NCBI GenBank assembly: GCA_963921195.1
Contig: OY992537.1
Coordinates: forward strand, 148,545,841 to 148,609,840
Origin: Pegoplata infirma
Lineage: Eukaryota > Arthropoda > Insecta > Diptera > Anthomyiidae
Direction of reading: 5' to 3'
Length of the DNA: 64,000 nt
Shown here: positions 38,001 to 51,800 of the stretch, one piece after another
Layout of the letters: every line of letters begins with the position of its first letter
Numbering within the stretch: the first letter of the stretch is position 1
Position numbers and translations under genes: made by a program
Notes under the pieces: model-generated
Databases searched by the model: none
The model's input: the letters and a program-made list of their open reading frames with translations, nothing else
What the model was told of the DNA's origin: nothing

Positions 38001-38905
38001 TGCATTCTAATTTTTATAGAGTCAAAATCGGATCATTATTTACCGAGTTATAGCAATTTAAAAATGAGGGTCTCCAAAAAACCTTAAATAATGGGTTTCT
38101 CATAAAAATAAAAAAAAAAACTTTGCATAAATGCATATATCTCTGTAAGTACCAGCCCGATTGTCTCACATTTGGTTCCAGAGGAAAAATAAAGTCTCAA
38201 TCTTTTATTTTTTTGTTATTTTGACAAAATCGGAGCAATAGTTGCAGAGATACAGCCGTTGAAAGTAAAAGGTCTCCAGACTACGAAAAATTACAAGTTT
38301 ATCATTTTTGAAAAAATAAATTTTTTTAAAAATTTAAAATCGAGCAATCTCTTTTATTCTATTTAAACTTTATTGAAAAAGATTTAAATTCGTGCAAAGG
38401 CATTAGAAAACGATAGAATGGTAACCTTGATATAGCCATTTCAAGTTATTACAAGTAACCCGAAAATATTTTTGATATGAATGCATAAATATCTGTTAAT
38501 ACTAGTCCGATAGTCTTAATTTTTTTCTGTCATGATAAAGCTAATATACTTATGCCTTCTAGTTTTTATAGAGTCAAAATCGGATCATTATTTACCGAGT
38601 TATAGCAATTTAAAAATGAGGGTCTCCAAAAAACCTTAAATAATGGGTTTCTCATAAAAATGAAAAAAAAAAAACTTTGCATAAATGCATATATCTCTGT
38701 AAGTACCAGCCCGATTGTCTCACATTTGGTTCCAGAGGAAAGATAAAGTCTCAATCTTTTATTTTTTTGTTGTTTTGACAAAATCGGAGCAATAGTTGCA
38801 GAGATACAGCCGTTGAAAGTAAAAGGTCTCCAGACTACGAAAAATTACAAGTTTATCATTTTTGAAAAAATAAATTTTTTTAAAAATTTAAAATCGAGCA
38901 ATCTC
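35078..38905. repeat. Satellite segment 5
   Basis: About seven monomers, one truncated at about 36699. The segment ends within the 8-bp duplication of the hAT-like element. Confidence 0.95.
36690..36710. repeat. Truncated satellite monomer junction
   Basis: ttaatactagt is followed by tattctaattaaac in place of ccgatagtc, so the sequence leaves sub-unit B and re-enters an A2 sub-unit. The result is an irregular spacing of about 150 bases between successive A2 repeats. Confidence 0.85.
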
Positions 38906-39173
38906 CAAAGGGTATGCAGCAGCTAAAAGTTATAAAGTTGTTCACTTGGCTTTTTGTGGGCTCAAAAACTGGACCAACATTTTCTATTTGTATACAAAAA
39001 TTTCACTAATACTATCACATATTTAAATTAGAATAACAACAAAATCAAATAAGAATCACTAATACTGTGGCATTTTAGAACATTTTGTGACAAAAAATGT
39101 TGGTCCGAGATTTGAGTTTTCTCCAAAAATTGAATAAGTCTCCACTGCCATCTCTTTCTTAATATACTCTTTG
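38906..39173. mobile_element. hAT-like MITE
   Basis: A 268-bp insertion flanked by an 8-bp direct repeat GCAATCTC (38898-38905 and 39174-39181); removing the element with one copy restores the monomer. The ends are imperfect inverted repeats, CAAAGGGTAT and, read inward from the right, CAAAGAGTAT. Inner inverted repeats, ggaccaacatttt near 38971 and aaaatgttggtcc near 39094, extend the symmetry. An 8-bp duplication with CA-starting termini is the hallmark of hAT elements. There is no coding capacity. Confidence 0.88.
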
Positions 39174-41554
39174 GCAATCTCTTTTATTCTAATTAAACTT
39201 TATTGAAAAAGATTTAAATTCGTGCAAAGGCATTTGAAATTGATATAATGGTAACCTTGATATAGCCATTTCAAGTTATTACAAGTAACCCGAAAATATT
39301 TTTGATATGAATGCATAAATATCTGTTAATACTAGTCCGATAGTCTTAATTTTTTTCTGTCATGATAAAGCTAATATACTTATGCATTCTAGTTTTTATA
39401 GAGTCAAAATCGGATCATTATTTACCGAGTTATAGCAATTTAAAAATGAGGGTCTCCAAGAAACCTTAAATAATGGGTTTCTCATAAAAATTAAAAAAAA
39501 AAACTTTGAATAAATACATATATCTCTGTAAGTACCAGCCCGATTGCCTCACATTTGGTTCCAGAGGAAAGATAAAGTCTCAATATTTTATTTTTTTGTT
39601 ATTTTGACAAAATCGGAGCAATAGTTGCAGAGATACAGCCGTTGAAAGTAAAAGGTCTCCAGACTACGAAAAATTACAAGTTTATCATTTTTGAAAAAAT
39701 AAATTTTTTTAAAAATTTAAAATCGAGCAATCTCTTTTATTCTAATTAAACTTTATTGAAAAAGATTTAAATTCGTGCAAAGGCATTTGAAATCGATATA
39801 ATGGTAACCTTGATATAGCCATTTCAAGTTATTACAAGTAACCCGAAAATATTTTTGATATGAATGCATAAATATCTGTTAATACTAGTCCGATAGTCTT
39901 AATTTTTTTCTGTCATGATAAAGCTAATATACTTATACATTCTAGTTTTTATAGAGTCAAAATCGGATCATTATTTACCGAGTTATAGCAATTTAAAAAT
40001 GAGGGTCTCCAAGAAACCTTAAATAATGGGTTTCTCATAAAAATAAAAAAAAAACTTTGCATAAATGCATATATCTCTGTAAGTACCAGCCCGATTGCCT
40101 CACATTTGGTTCCAGAGGAAAGATAAAGTCTCAATCTTTTATTTTTTTGTTATTTTGACAAAATCGGAGCAATAGTTGCAGAGATACAGCCGTTGAAAGT
40201 AAAAGGTCTCCAGACTACGAAAAATTACAAGTTTATCATTTTGAAAAAATAAATTTTTTTAAAAATTTAAAATCGTGCAATCTCTTTTATTCTATTTAAA
40301 CTTTATTGAAAAAAATTTAAATTCGTGCAAAGGCATTTGAAATCGAAATAATGGTAACCTTGATATAGCCATTTCAAGTTATTACAAGTAACCCGAAAAT
40401 ATTTTTGATATGAATGCATAAATATCTGTTAATACTAGTCCGATAGTCTTAATTTTTTTCTGTCATGATAAAGCTAATATTCTTATGCCTTCTAGTTTTT
40501 ATAGAGTCAAAATCGGATCATTATTTACCGAGTTATAGCAATTTAAAAATGAGGGTCTCCAAAAAACCTTAAATAATGGGTTTCTCATAAAAATGAAAAA
40601 TAAACTTTGCATAAATGCATATATCTCTGTAAGTACCAGCCCGATTGTCTCACATTTGGTTCCAGAGGAAAGATAAAGTCTCAATCTTTTATTTTTTTGT
40701 TATTTTGACAAAATCGGAGCAATAGTTGCAGAGATACAGCCGTTGAAAGTAAAAGGTCTCCAGACTACGAAAAATTACAACTTTATCATTTTTGAAAAAA
40801 AAAAAATTTTTTTTTAAAAATTTAAAATCGAGCAAACTCTTTTATTCTATTTAAACTTTATTGAAAAAGATTTAAATTCGTGCAAAGGCATTTGAAATCG
40901 AAATAATGGTAACCTTGATATAGCCATTTCAAGTTATTACAAGTAACCCGAAAATATTTTTGATATGAATGCATAAATATCTGTTAATACTAGTCCGATA
41001 GTCTTAATTTTTTGCTGTCATGATTAAGCTAATATACTTATGCATTCTAGTTTTTATAGAGTCAAAATCGGATCATTATTTACCGAGTTATAGCAATTTA
41101 AAAATGAGGGTCTCCAAAAAACCTTAAATAATGGGTTTCTCATAAAAATGAAAAAAAAACTTTGCATAAATGCATATATCTCTGTAAGTACCAGCCCGAT
41201 TGTCTCACATTTGGTTCCAGAGGAAAGATAAAGTCTTAATCTTTTATTTTTTTGTTATTTTGACAAAATCGGAGCAATAGTTGCAGAGATACAGCCGTTG
41301 AAAGTAAAAGGTCTCCAGACTACGAAAAATTACAAGTTTATCATTTTTGAAAAAATAAATTTTTTTAAAAATTTAAAATCGAGCAATCTCTTTTATTCTA
41401 TTTAAACTTTATTGAAAAAGATTTAAATTCGTGCAAAGGCATTTGAAAGCGATATAATGGTAACCTTGATATAGCCATTTCAAGTTATTACAAGTAACCC
41501 GAAAATATTTTTGATATGAATGCATAAATATCTGTTAATACTAGTCTGATAGTC

Positions 41555-41605
41555 TTAATTTTACTTATGCATTCTAATATACTTATGCATTCTAATTTTT
41601 ATAGA
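41555..41605. repeat. Variant monomer with duplicated acttatgcattctaat
   Basis: In place of the usual tttctgtcatgataaagc between cttaatttt and ctaatatactt, the monomer has an extra copy of acttatgcattctaat. The same rare structure occurs at 51455-51505. Confidence 0.85.
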
Positions 41606-42491
41606 GTCAAAATCGGATCATTATTTACCGAGTTATAGCAATTTAAAAATGAGGGTCTCCAAAAAACCTTAAATAATGGGTTTCTCATAAAAATAAAAAA
41701 AAAAACTTTGCATAAATGCATATATCTCTGTAAGTACCAGCCCGATTGTCTCACATTTGGTTCCAGAGGAAAGATAAAGTCTCAATCTTTTATTTTTTTG
41801 TTATTTTGACAAAATCGGAGCAATAGTTGCAGAGATACAGCCGTTGAAAGTAAAAGGTCTCCAGACTACGAAAAATTACAAGTTTATCATTTTTGAAAAA
41901 ATAAATTTTTTTAAAAATTTAAAATCGAGCAATCTCTTTTATTCTATTTAAACTTTATTGAAAAAGATTTAAATTCGTGCAAAGGCATTAGAAAACGATA
42001 GAATGGTAACCTTGATATAGCCATTTCAAGTTATTACAAGTAACCCGAAAATATTTTTGATATGAATGCATAAATATCTGTTAATACTAGTCCGATAGTC
42101 TTAATTTTTTTCTGTCATGATAAAGCTAATATACTTATGCCTTCTAGTTTTTATAGAGTCAAAATCGGATCATTATTTACCGAGTTATAGCAATTTAAAA
42201 ATGAGGGTCTCCAAAAAACCTTAAATAATGGGTTTCTCATAAAAATGAAAAAAAAACTTTGCATAAATGCATATATCTCTGTAAGTACCAGCCCGATTGT
42301 CTCACATTTGGTTCCAGAGGAAAGATAAAGTCTCAATCTTTTATTTTTTTGTTATTTTGACAAAATCAGAGCAATAGTTGCAGAGATACAGCCGTTGAAA
42401 GTAAAAGGTCTCCAGACTACGAAAAATTACAAGTTTATCATTTTTGAAAAAATAATTTTTTTAAAAAATTTAAAATCGAGCAATCTCTTTT

Positions 42492-42511
42492 ATTATATCT
42501 TTTATTATATA
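42492..42511. repeat. Third copy of the short-monomer junction
   Basis: The filler and breakpoint are identical to those at 9281-9300 and 18746-18765. Its distance from the second copy (23746) is the offset of the A/B block duplication. Confidence 0.9.
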
Positions 42512-45500
42512 GGGTCTCCAAAAAACCTTAAATAATGGGTTTCTCTTAAAAATGAAAAAAAAAACTTTGCATAAATGCATATATCTCTGTAAGTACCAGC
42601 CCGATTGTCTCACATTTGGTTCCAGAGGAAAGATAAAGTCTCAATCTTTTATTTTATTGTTATTTTGACAAAATCGGAGCAATAGTTGCAGAGATACAGC
42701 CGTTGAAAGTAAAAGGTCTCCAGACTACGAAAAATTACAAGTTTATCATTTTTGAAAAAAAAAAAAATTTTAAAAATTTAAAATCGAGCAATCTCTTTTA
42801 TTCTATTTAAACTTAATTGAAAAAGATTTAAATTCGTGCAAAGGCATTAGAAAACGATAGAATTGTAACCTTGATATAGCCATTTCAAGTTATTACAAGT
42901 AACCCGAAAATATTTTTGATATGAATGCATAAATATCTGTTAATACTAGTCTGATAGTCTTAAATTTTTTCTGTCATGATAAAGCTAATATACTTATGCA
43001 TTCTAGTTTTTATAGAGTCAAAATCGCATCATTATTTACCGAGTTATAGCAATTTAAAAATGAGGGTCTCCAAAAAACCTTAAATAATGGGTTTCTCATA
43101 AAAATGAAAAAAAAACTTTGCATAAATGCATATATCTCTGTAAGTACCAGCCCGATTGTCTCACATTTGGTTCCAGAGGAAAGATAAAGTCTCAATCTTT
43201 TATTTTTTTGTTATTTTGACAAAATTGGAGCAATAGTTGCAGAGATACAGCCGTTGAAAGTAAAATGTCTCCAGACTACGAAAAATTACAAGTTTATCAT
43301 TTTTGAAAAAATAAATTTTTTTAAAAATTTAAAATCGAGCAATCTCTTTTATTCTAATTAAACTTTATTGAAAAAGATTTAAATTCGTGCAAAGGCATTT
43401 GAAATTGATATAATGGTAACCTTGATATAGCCATTTCAAGTTATTACAAGTAACCCGAAAATATTTTTGATATGAATGCATAAATATCTGTTAATACTAG
43501 TCCGATAGTCTTAATTTTTTTCTGTCATGATAAAGCTAATATACTTATGCATTCTAGTTTTTATAGAGTCAAAATCGGATCATTATTTACCGAGTTATAG
43601 CAATTTAAAAATGAGGGTCTCCAAGAAACCTTAAATAATGGGTTTCTCATAAAAATGAAAAAAAAACTTTGAATAAATGCATATATCTCTGTAAGTACCA
43701 GCCCGATTGTCTCACATTTGGTTCCAGAGGAAAGATAAAGTCTCAATATTTTATTTTTTTGTTATTTTGACAAAATCGGAGCAATAGTTGCAGAGATACA
43801 GCCGTTGAAAGTAAAAGGTCTCCAGACTACGAAAAATTACAAGTTTATCATTTTTGAAAAAATAAATTTTTTTAAAAATTTAAAATCGAGCAATCTCTTT
43901 TATTCTAATTAAACTTTATTGAAAAAGATTTAAATTCGTGCAAAGGCATTTGAAATCGATATAACGGTAACCTTGATATAGCCATTTCAAGTTATTACAA
44001 GTAACCCGAAAATATTTTTGATATGAATGCATAAATATCTGTTAATACTAGTCTGATAGTCTTAATTTTTTTCTGTCATGATAAAGCTAATATGCTTATG
44101 CATTCTAGTTTTTATAGAGTCAAAATCGGATCATTATTTACCGAGTTATAGCAATTTAAAAATGAGGGTCTCCAAGAAACCTTAAATAATGGGTTTCTCA
44201 TAAAAATAAAAAAAAACTTTGCATAAATGCATATATCTCTGTAAGTACCAGCCCGATTGTCTCACATTTGGTTCCAGAGGAAAGATAAAGTCTCAATCTT
44301 TTATTTTTTTGTTATTTTGACAAAATCGGAGCAATAGTTGCAGAGATACAGCCGTTGAAAGTAAAAGGTCTCCAGACTACGAAAAATTACAAGTTTATCA
44401 TTTTTGAAAAAATAAATTTTTTTAAAAATTTAAAATCGAGCAATCTCTTTTATTCTAATTAAACTTTATTGAAAAAGATTTAAATTCGTGCAAAGGCATT
44501 TGAAATTGATATAATGGTAACCTTGATATAGCCATTTCAAGTTATTACAAGTAACCCGAAAATATTTTTGATATGAATGCATAAATATCTGTTAATACTA
44601 GTCCGATAGTCTTAATTTTTTTTCTGTCATGATAAAGCTAATATACTTATGCATTCTAGTTTTTATAGAGTCAAAATCGGATCATTATTTACCGAGTTAT
44701 AGCAATTTAAAAATGAGGGTCTCCAAGAAACCTTAAATAATGGGTTTCTCATAAAAATGAAAAAAAAACTTTGAATAAATGCATATATCTCTGTAAGTAC
44801 CAGCCCGATTGCCTCACATTTGGTTCCAGAGGAAAGATAAAGTCTCAATATTTTATTTTTTTGTTATTTTGACAAAATCGGAGCAATAGTTGCAGAGATA
44901 CAGCCGTTGAAAGTAAAAGGTCTCCAGACTACGAAAAATTACAAGTTTATCATTTTTGAAAAAATAAATTTTTTTAAAAATTTAAAATCGAGCAATCTCT
45001 TTTATCCTAATTAAACTTTATTGAAAAAGATTTAAATTCGTGCAAAGGCATTTGAAATCGATATAATGGTAACCTTGATATAGCCATTTCAAGTTATTAC
45101 AAGTAACCCGAAAATATTTTTGATATGAATGCATAAATATCTGTTAATACTAGTCCGATAGTCTTAATTTTTTTCTGTCATGATAAAGCTAATATACTTA
45201 TGCATTCTAGTTTTTATAGAGTCAAAATCGGATTATTATTTACCGAGTTATAGCAATTTAAAAATGAGGGTCTCCAAGAAACCTTAAATAATGGGTTTCT
45301 CATAAAAATAAAAAAAAAACTTTGCATAAATGCATATATCTCTGTAAGTACCAGCCCGATTGCCTCACATTTGGTTCCAGAGGAAAGATAAAGTCTCAAT
45401 CTTTTATTTTTTTGTTATTTTGACAAAATCGGAGCAATAGTTGCAGAGATACAGCCGTTGAAAGTAAAAGGTCTCCAGACTACGAAAAATTACAAGTTTA

Positions 45501-46392
45501 TCATTTTGAAAAAATAAATTTTTTTAAAAATTTAAAATCGAGCAATCTCTTTTATTCTATTTAAACTTTATTGAAAAAAATTTAAATTCGTGCAAAGGCA
45601 TTTGAAATCGAAATAATGGTAACCTTGATATAACCATTTCAAGTTATTACAAGTAACCCGAAAATATTTTTGATATGAATGCATAAATATCTGTTAATAC
45701 TAGTCCGATAGTCTTAATTTTTTTCTGTCATGATAAAGCTAATATTCTTATGCCTTCTAGTTTTTATAGAGTCAAAATCGGATCATTATTTACCGAGTTA
45801 TAGCAATTTAAAAATGAGGGTCTCCAAAAAACCTTAAATAATGGGTTTCTCATAAAAATGAAAAATAAACTTTGCATAAATGCATATATCTCTGTAAGTA
45901 CCAGCCCGATTGTCTCACATTTGGTTCCAGAGGAAAGATAAAGTCTCAATCTTTTATTTTTTTGTTATTTTGACAAAATCGGAGCAATAGTTGCAGAGAT
46001 ACAGCCGTTGAAAGTAAAAGGTCTCCAGACTACGAAAAATTACAACTTTATCATTTTTGAAAAAATAAATTTTTTTAAAAATTTAAAATCGAGCAATCTC
46101 TTTTATTCTATTTAAACTTTATTGAAAAAGATTTAAATTCGTGCAAAGGCATTTGAAATCGAAATAATGGTAACCTTGATATAGCCATTTAAAGTTATTA
46201 CAAGTAACCCGAAAATATTTTTGATATGAATGCGTAAATATCTGTTAATACTAGTCCGATAGTCTTAATTTTTTGCTGTCATGATAAAGCTAATATACTT
46301 ATGCATTCTAGTTTTTATAGAGTCAAAATCGGATCATTATTTACCGAGTTATAGCAATTTAAAAATGAGGGTCTCCAAAAAACCTTAAATAA

Positions 46393-48824
46393 CACTGTGC
46401 AACAAATTTTGGGTCATCGCATTGAGCCTCAATGCCTTCAACGCCATATGAAAGTAGACCATCAAGTGAACAAAATCACCAAAGGGTTTTGCAAAGTCAG
46501 TTCGGATTTTTTTTTTATAGCCCACTGAAGTTTTTATATTTTTATCAAAGGCGTTTGGAAAACGACAAAAATACTATAATAAGAACACATCTGAGCTTCA
46601 AAATATGATTTGATGTCTTCAGTGAAATTTTATGGCGGTTCTTTTCTTAGAGAATTTTAACCCTCTAACTGCCATTTTAAGGGGTCATTTTAGTCCTTTT
46701 TCAAAACCTTAACACAGAAGTCTAATAAAACGTCCATTTAGAGGGTTACAATGTTCTACAAATATTTTCCTCATAAAATTTCACTAGGGGTTGTTAAATG
46801 TACAAAGTTTGTGCGACATGCGCAAAGTGCTTAAAAAGGGTCAAGTATAAATAATCAATGTTTGTTTTTTTTTTTTACCAAAGCAGTGTTAAAAACTATC
46901 GACAAAAAACCGTGCAAATATACTTTTGGGCTAAAAATTATTTTTTGATGTGTTTTATACAATTTTATGATGATTCTTTTCTTTGACAAAATTAACCCTC
47001 TAGGTCCCGTTTTAAAGGGTAATTTTTGTCTTTTTTAAAAGAAATACAAAAAAGTCTATAAAAAAAAGAAATACAAAAAAGTCTACAAATATTTTCTGCA
47101 TCAAATTTTACTTGAGCACGTCCAAGACAGAAAATTCTTCCAGCATATAGAAAATGCTTAAAAATTTTAAAGTCTTCAAATTTTTTTTTTTTTATATATT
47201 TTTTGGGCCAAAATATAAAAAAAAAACAAATAAAAAAGTTAAATTCGACTATGTCGAATGTATTAATAATCTCCACAAGGTAAAAAAGGTAATTTGAAAA
47301 AAAAAACAAAAAAAAAAATTAAAAAAAAAATCCGTGAAAAATTTTTTTGGTAAGAAAAAAATTCGACGAAAATGTTTTTTTTTTTAATATGATTGTACAT
47401 GTTTAAATACCTTTCAGTGATCAATTCTGTTTACATGTGTCAACCAGCAACCGAATTAAACCATTTTGTATTTTTAGGTTATGTCGGGCCTTTTTTTAGA
47501 CTCAAAAGAAAGCTTAGGTCTTTTCCCCACCTAATTCTTCTTCGTCCTAAAATATATTTTTGTTCCACCAACAAATTTCCGCTAGAACGGCATCACGCGA
47601 CTTTTTCCCAAGATATCTGAAATGGTGATCACGGCCAAAGTATTAAACAGATATATAAGACTTAGCATATTTACTTGTTGTTGAGCGAAATCGGTTCAGC
47701 GGTTCAAAAGTTATGAACGAAAATGTAAGAACACCTCGAAAATTGTGGTTCATTCAACATAGCCTAAAAACAAAAAATGCTTTAATTCGGCTGCTGGTTG
47801 ACACATATGAACAGAATTGATCACCGAATGGAATTTAAACAAGTACAAATATATATATAAAAAAAAAAAAAATTTTCGCGGATTTTTTTTTTAAAAATTT
47901 TTGTTTTTTTGTATTTTTTTTTTTGCAAATAAACTTTTTTACATTGTGGAGGGTATCACTACATTCGACAAATTCGAATTTAACTTTTTTACTTGTTTTT
48001 TTTTTTATATATTTCGGCCCAAAAAAAGTATAAAAAAAAAGTTTTAATACTTTAAATTTTTAAGCATTTTCTATTTGCTGGACGAACTTTCTGTCTTGGA
48101 CGTGCCCAAGTAAAATTTGATGCAGAAAATATTTGTAAAACATTTTAACCTTCTAACTGCTTTTTTATAGACTTTTTTGTATTTCTTTTAAAAAAGGACA
48201 AAAATGACCCTTTAAATCGGGAGCTAGAGGGTTAATTTAGTCAAAGAAAAGAATCATCATAAAATTTTATAAAACACATCAGAACATCATTTTTAGCTTA
48301 AAAGAATATTTGCACTGTTTTTTGTCGATATTTTTTAACACTGCTTTGGTAAAAAAAAAATAACAAACATTGATTATTTATATTTGACCCTTTTTAAGCA
48401 CTTTGCGCATGTCGCACAAACTTTGAACATTTGACAACCCCTAGTGAAATTTTATGAGGAAAATATTTGTAGAACATTTTAACCCTCTAAATGGACGTTT
48501 TATTGGACTTCTGTGTTTAGGTTTTGAAAAAGGACTAAAATGACCCCTTAAAATGGCAGTTATAGGGTTAAAATGTTCTAAGAAAAGAACCGCCATAAAA
48601 TTTCACTGAAGACATCAAATCATATTTTAAAGCTCAGATGTGTTCTTATTATAGTATTTTTGTCGTTTTCCAAACGCCTTTGATAAAAATATAAAAACTT
48701 CAGTGGGCTATAAAAAAGAAATCCGAACTGACTTTGCAAAACCCTTTGGTGATTTTGTTCACTTGATGGTCTACTTTCATATGGCGTTGAAGCCATTGAG
48801 GCTCATTTTTCTTGTTGCACAGTG
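46393..48824. mobile_element. Foldback DNA transposon, copy B
   Basis: A 2432-bp element with the same termini as copy A, flanked by TAA (46390-46392 and 48825-48827), in the same monomer subtype at the same base. It differs from copy A by a handful of substitutions and homopolymer changes, for example aaccctctaactgcc here against aaccctataactgcc. The arms are about 46393-47484 and 47757-48824. It was carried here by block duplication and did not transpose independently. Confidence 0.9.
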
Positions 48825-51800
48825 TAATGGGTTTCTCATAAAAATGAAAAAAAAAACTTTGCATAAATGCATATATCTCTGTAAGTACCAGCCCGATTGT
48901 CTCACATTTGGTTCCAGAGGAAAGATAAAGTCTTAATCTTTTATTTTTTTGTTATTTTGACAAAATCGGAGCAATAGTTGCAGAGATACAGCCGTTGAAA
49001 GTAAAAGGTCTCCAGACTACGAAAAATTACAAGTTTATCATTTTTGAAAAAATAATTTTTTTTAAAAATTTAAAATCGAGCAATCTCTTTTACTCGAATT
49101 AAACTTTATTGAAAAAAATTTAAATTCGTGCAAAGGCATTTGAAATCGATATAATGGTAACCTTGATATAGCCATTTCAAGTTATTTCAAGTAACCCGAA
49201 AATATTTTTGATATGAATGCATAAATATCTGTTAATACTAGTCCGATAGTCTTAATTTTTTTCTGTCATGATAAAGCTAATATACTTATGCATTCTAATT
49301 TTTATAGAGTCAAAATCGGATCATTATTTACCGAGTTATAGCAATTTAAAAATGAGGGTCTCCAAAAAACCTTAAATAATGGGTTTCTCATAAAAATGAA
49401 AAAAAAAACTTTGCATAAATGCATATATCTCTGTAAGTACCAGCCCGATTGTCTCACATTTGGTTTCAGAGGAAAGATAAAGTCTCAATCTTTTATTTTT
49501 TTGTTATTTTGACAAAATCGGAGCAATAGTTGCAGAGATACAGCCGTTGAAAGTAAAAGGGTCCAGACTACGAAAAATTACAAGTTTATCATTTTTGAAA
49601 AAAAAAAAATTTTTAAAAATTTAAAATCGAGCAATCTCTTTTATTCTATTTAAACTTAATTGAAAAAGATTTAAATTCGTGCAAAGGCATTAGAAAACGA
49701 TAGAATTGTAACCTTGATATAGCCATTTCAAGTTATTACAAGTAACCCGAAAATATTTTTGATATGAATGCATAAATATCTGTTAATACTAGTCTGATAG
49801 TCTTAAATTTTTTCTGTCATGATAAAGCTAATATACTAATGCATTCTAGTTTTTATAGAGTCAAAATCGCATCATTATTTACCGAGTTATAGCAATTTAA
49901 AAATGAGGGTCTCCAAAAAACCTTAAATAATGGGTTTCTCATAAAAATGAAAAAAAAAACTTTGCATAAATGCATATATCTCTGTAAGTACCAGCCCGAT
50001 TGTCTCACATTTGGTTCCAGAGGAAAGATAAAGTCTCAATCTTTTATTTTTTTGTTATTTTGACAAAATCGGAGCAATAGTTGCAGAGATACAGCCGTTG
50101 AAAGTAAAAGGTCTCCAGACTACGAAAAATTACAAGTTTATCATTTTTGAAAAAATAAATTTTTTTAAAAATTTAAAATCGAGCAATCTCTTTTATTCTA
50201 ATTAAACTTTATTGAAAAAGATTTAAATTCGTGCAAAGGCATTTGAAATTGATATAATGGTAACCTTGATATAGCCATTTCAAGTTATTACAAGTAACCC
50301 GAAAATATTTTTGATATGAATGCATAAATATCTGTTAATACTAGTCCGATAGTCTTAATTTTTTTCTGTCATGATAAAGCTAATATACTTATGCATTCTA
50401 GTTTTTATAGAGTCAAAATCGGATCATTATTTACCGAGTTATAGCAATTTAAAAATGAGGGTCTCCAAGAAACCTTAAATAATGGGTTTCTCATAAAAAT
50501 GAAAAAAAAACTTTGAATAAATGCATATATCTCTGTAAGTACCAGCCCGATTGTCTCACATTTGGTTCCAGAGGAAAGATAAAGTCTCAATATTTTATTT
50601 TTTTGTTATTTTGACAAAATCGGAGCAATAGTTGCAGAGATACAGCCGTTGAAAGTAAAAGGTCTCCAGACTACGAAAAATTACAAGTTTATCATTTTTG
50701 AAAAAATAAATTTTTTTAAAAATTTAAAATCGAGCAATCTCTTTTATTCTAATTAAACTTTATTGAAAAAGATTTAAATTCGTGCAAAGGCATTTGAAAT
50801 CGATATAATGGTAACCTTGATTTAGCCATTTCAAGTTATTACAAGTAACCCGAAAATATTTTTGATATGAATGCATAAATATCTGTTAATACTAGTCCGA
50901 TAGTCTTAATTTTTTTCTGTCATGATAAAGCTAATATACTTATGCATTCTAGTTTTTATAGAGTCAAAATCGGATCATTATTTACCGAGTTATAGCAATT
51001 TAAAAATGAGGGTCTCCAAGAAACCTTAAATAATGGGTTTCTCATAAAAATAAAAAAAAAACTTTGCATAAATGCGTATATCTCTGTAAGTACCAGCCCG
51101 ATTGCCTCACATTTGGTTCCAGAGGAAAGATAAAGTCTCAATCTTTTATTTTTTTGTTATTTTGACAAAATCGGAGCAATAGTTGCAGAGATACAGCCGT
51201 TGAAAGTAAAAGGTCTCCAGACTACGAAAAATTACAAGTTTATCATTTTTGAAAAAAAAAAATTTTTTAAAAATTTAAAATCGAGCAATCTCTTTTATTC
51301 TATTTAAACTTTATTGAAAAAGATTTAAATTCGTGCAAAGGCATTAGAAAACGATAGAATGGTAACCTTGATATAGCCATTTCAAGTTATTACAAGTAAC
51401 CCGAAAATATTTTTGATATGAATGCATAAATATCTGTTAATACTAGTCTGATAGTCTTAATTTTACTTATGCATTCTAATATACTTATGCATTCTAATTT
51501 TTATAGAGTCAAAATCGGATCATTATTTACCGAGTTATAGCAATTTAAAAATGAGGGTCTCCAAAAAACCTTAAATAATGGGTTTCTCATAAAAATAAAA
51601 AAAAAAACTTTGCATAAATGCATATATCTCTGTAAGTACCAGCCCGATTGTCTCACATTTGGTTCCAGAGGAAAGATAAAGTCTCAATCTTTTATTTTTT
51701 TGTTATTTTGACAAAATCGGAGCAATAGTTGCAGAGATACAGCCGTTGAAAGTAAAAGGTCTCCAGACTACAAAAAATTACAAGTTTATCATTTTTGAAA

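Larger units (their letters stand above)
39174..46392. repeat. Satellite segment 6
   Basis: About 13 monomers forming the left part of duplicated block B. It contains a variant monomer at about 41563 (duplicated acttatgcattctaat) and the third short-monomer junction at 42492-42511. It ends at the TAA beside the foldback copy. Confidence 0.95.
39200..51350. repeat. Duplicated block, copy B (approximate limits)
   Basis: Partner of about 16.0-27.4 kb. It has one additional monomer between about 40.5 and 42.1 kb. The right limit is where the match to copy A is lost, just before the acttatgcattctaat variant at 51463. Confidence 0.85.
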
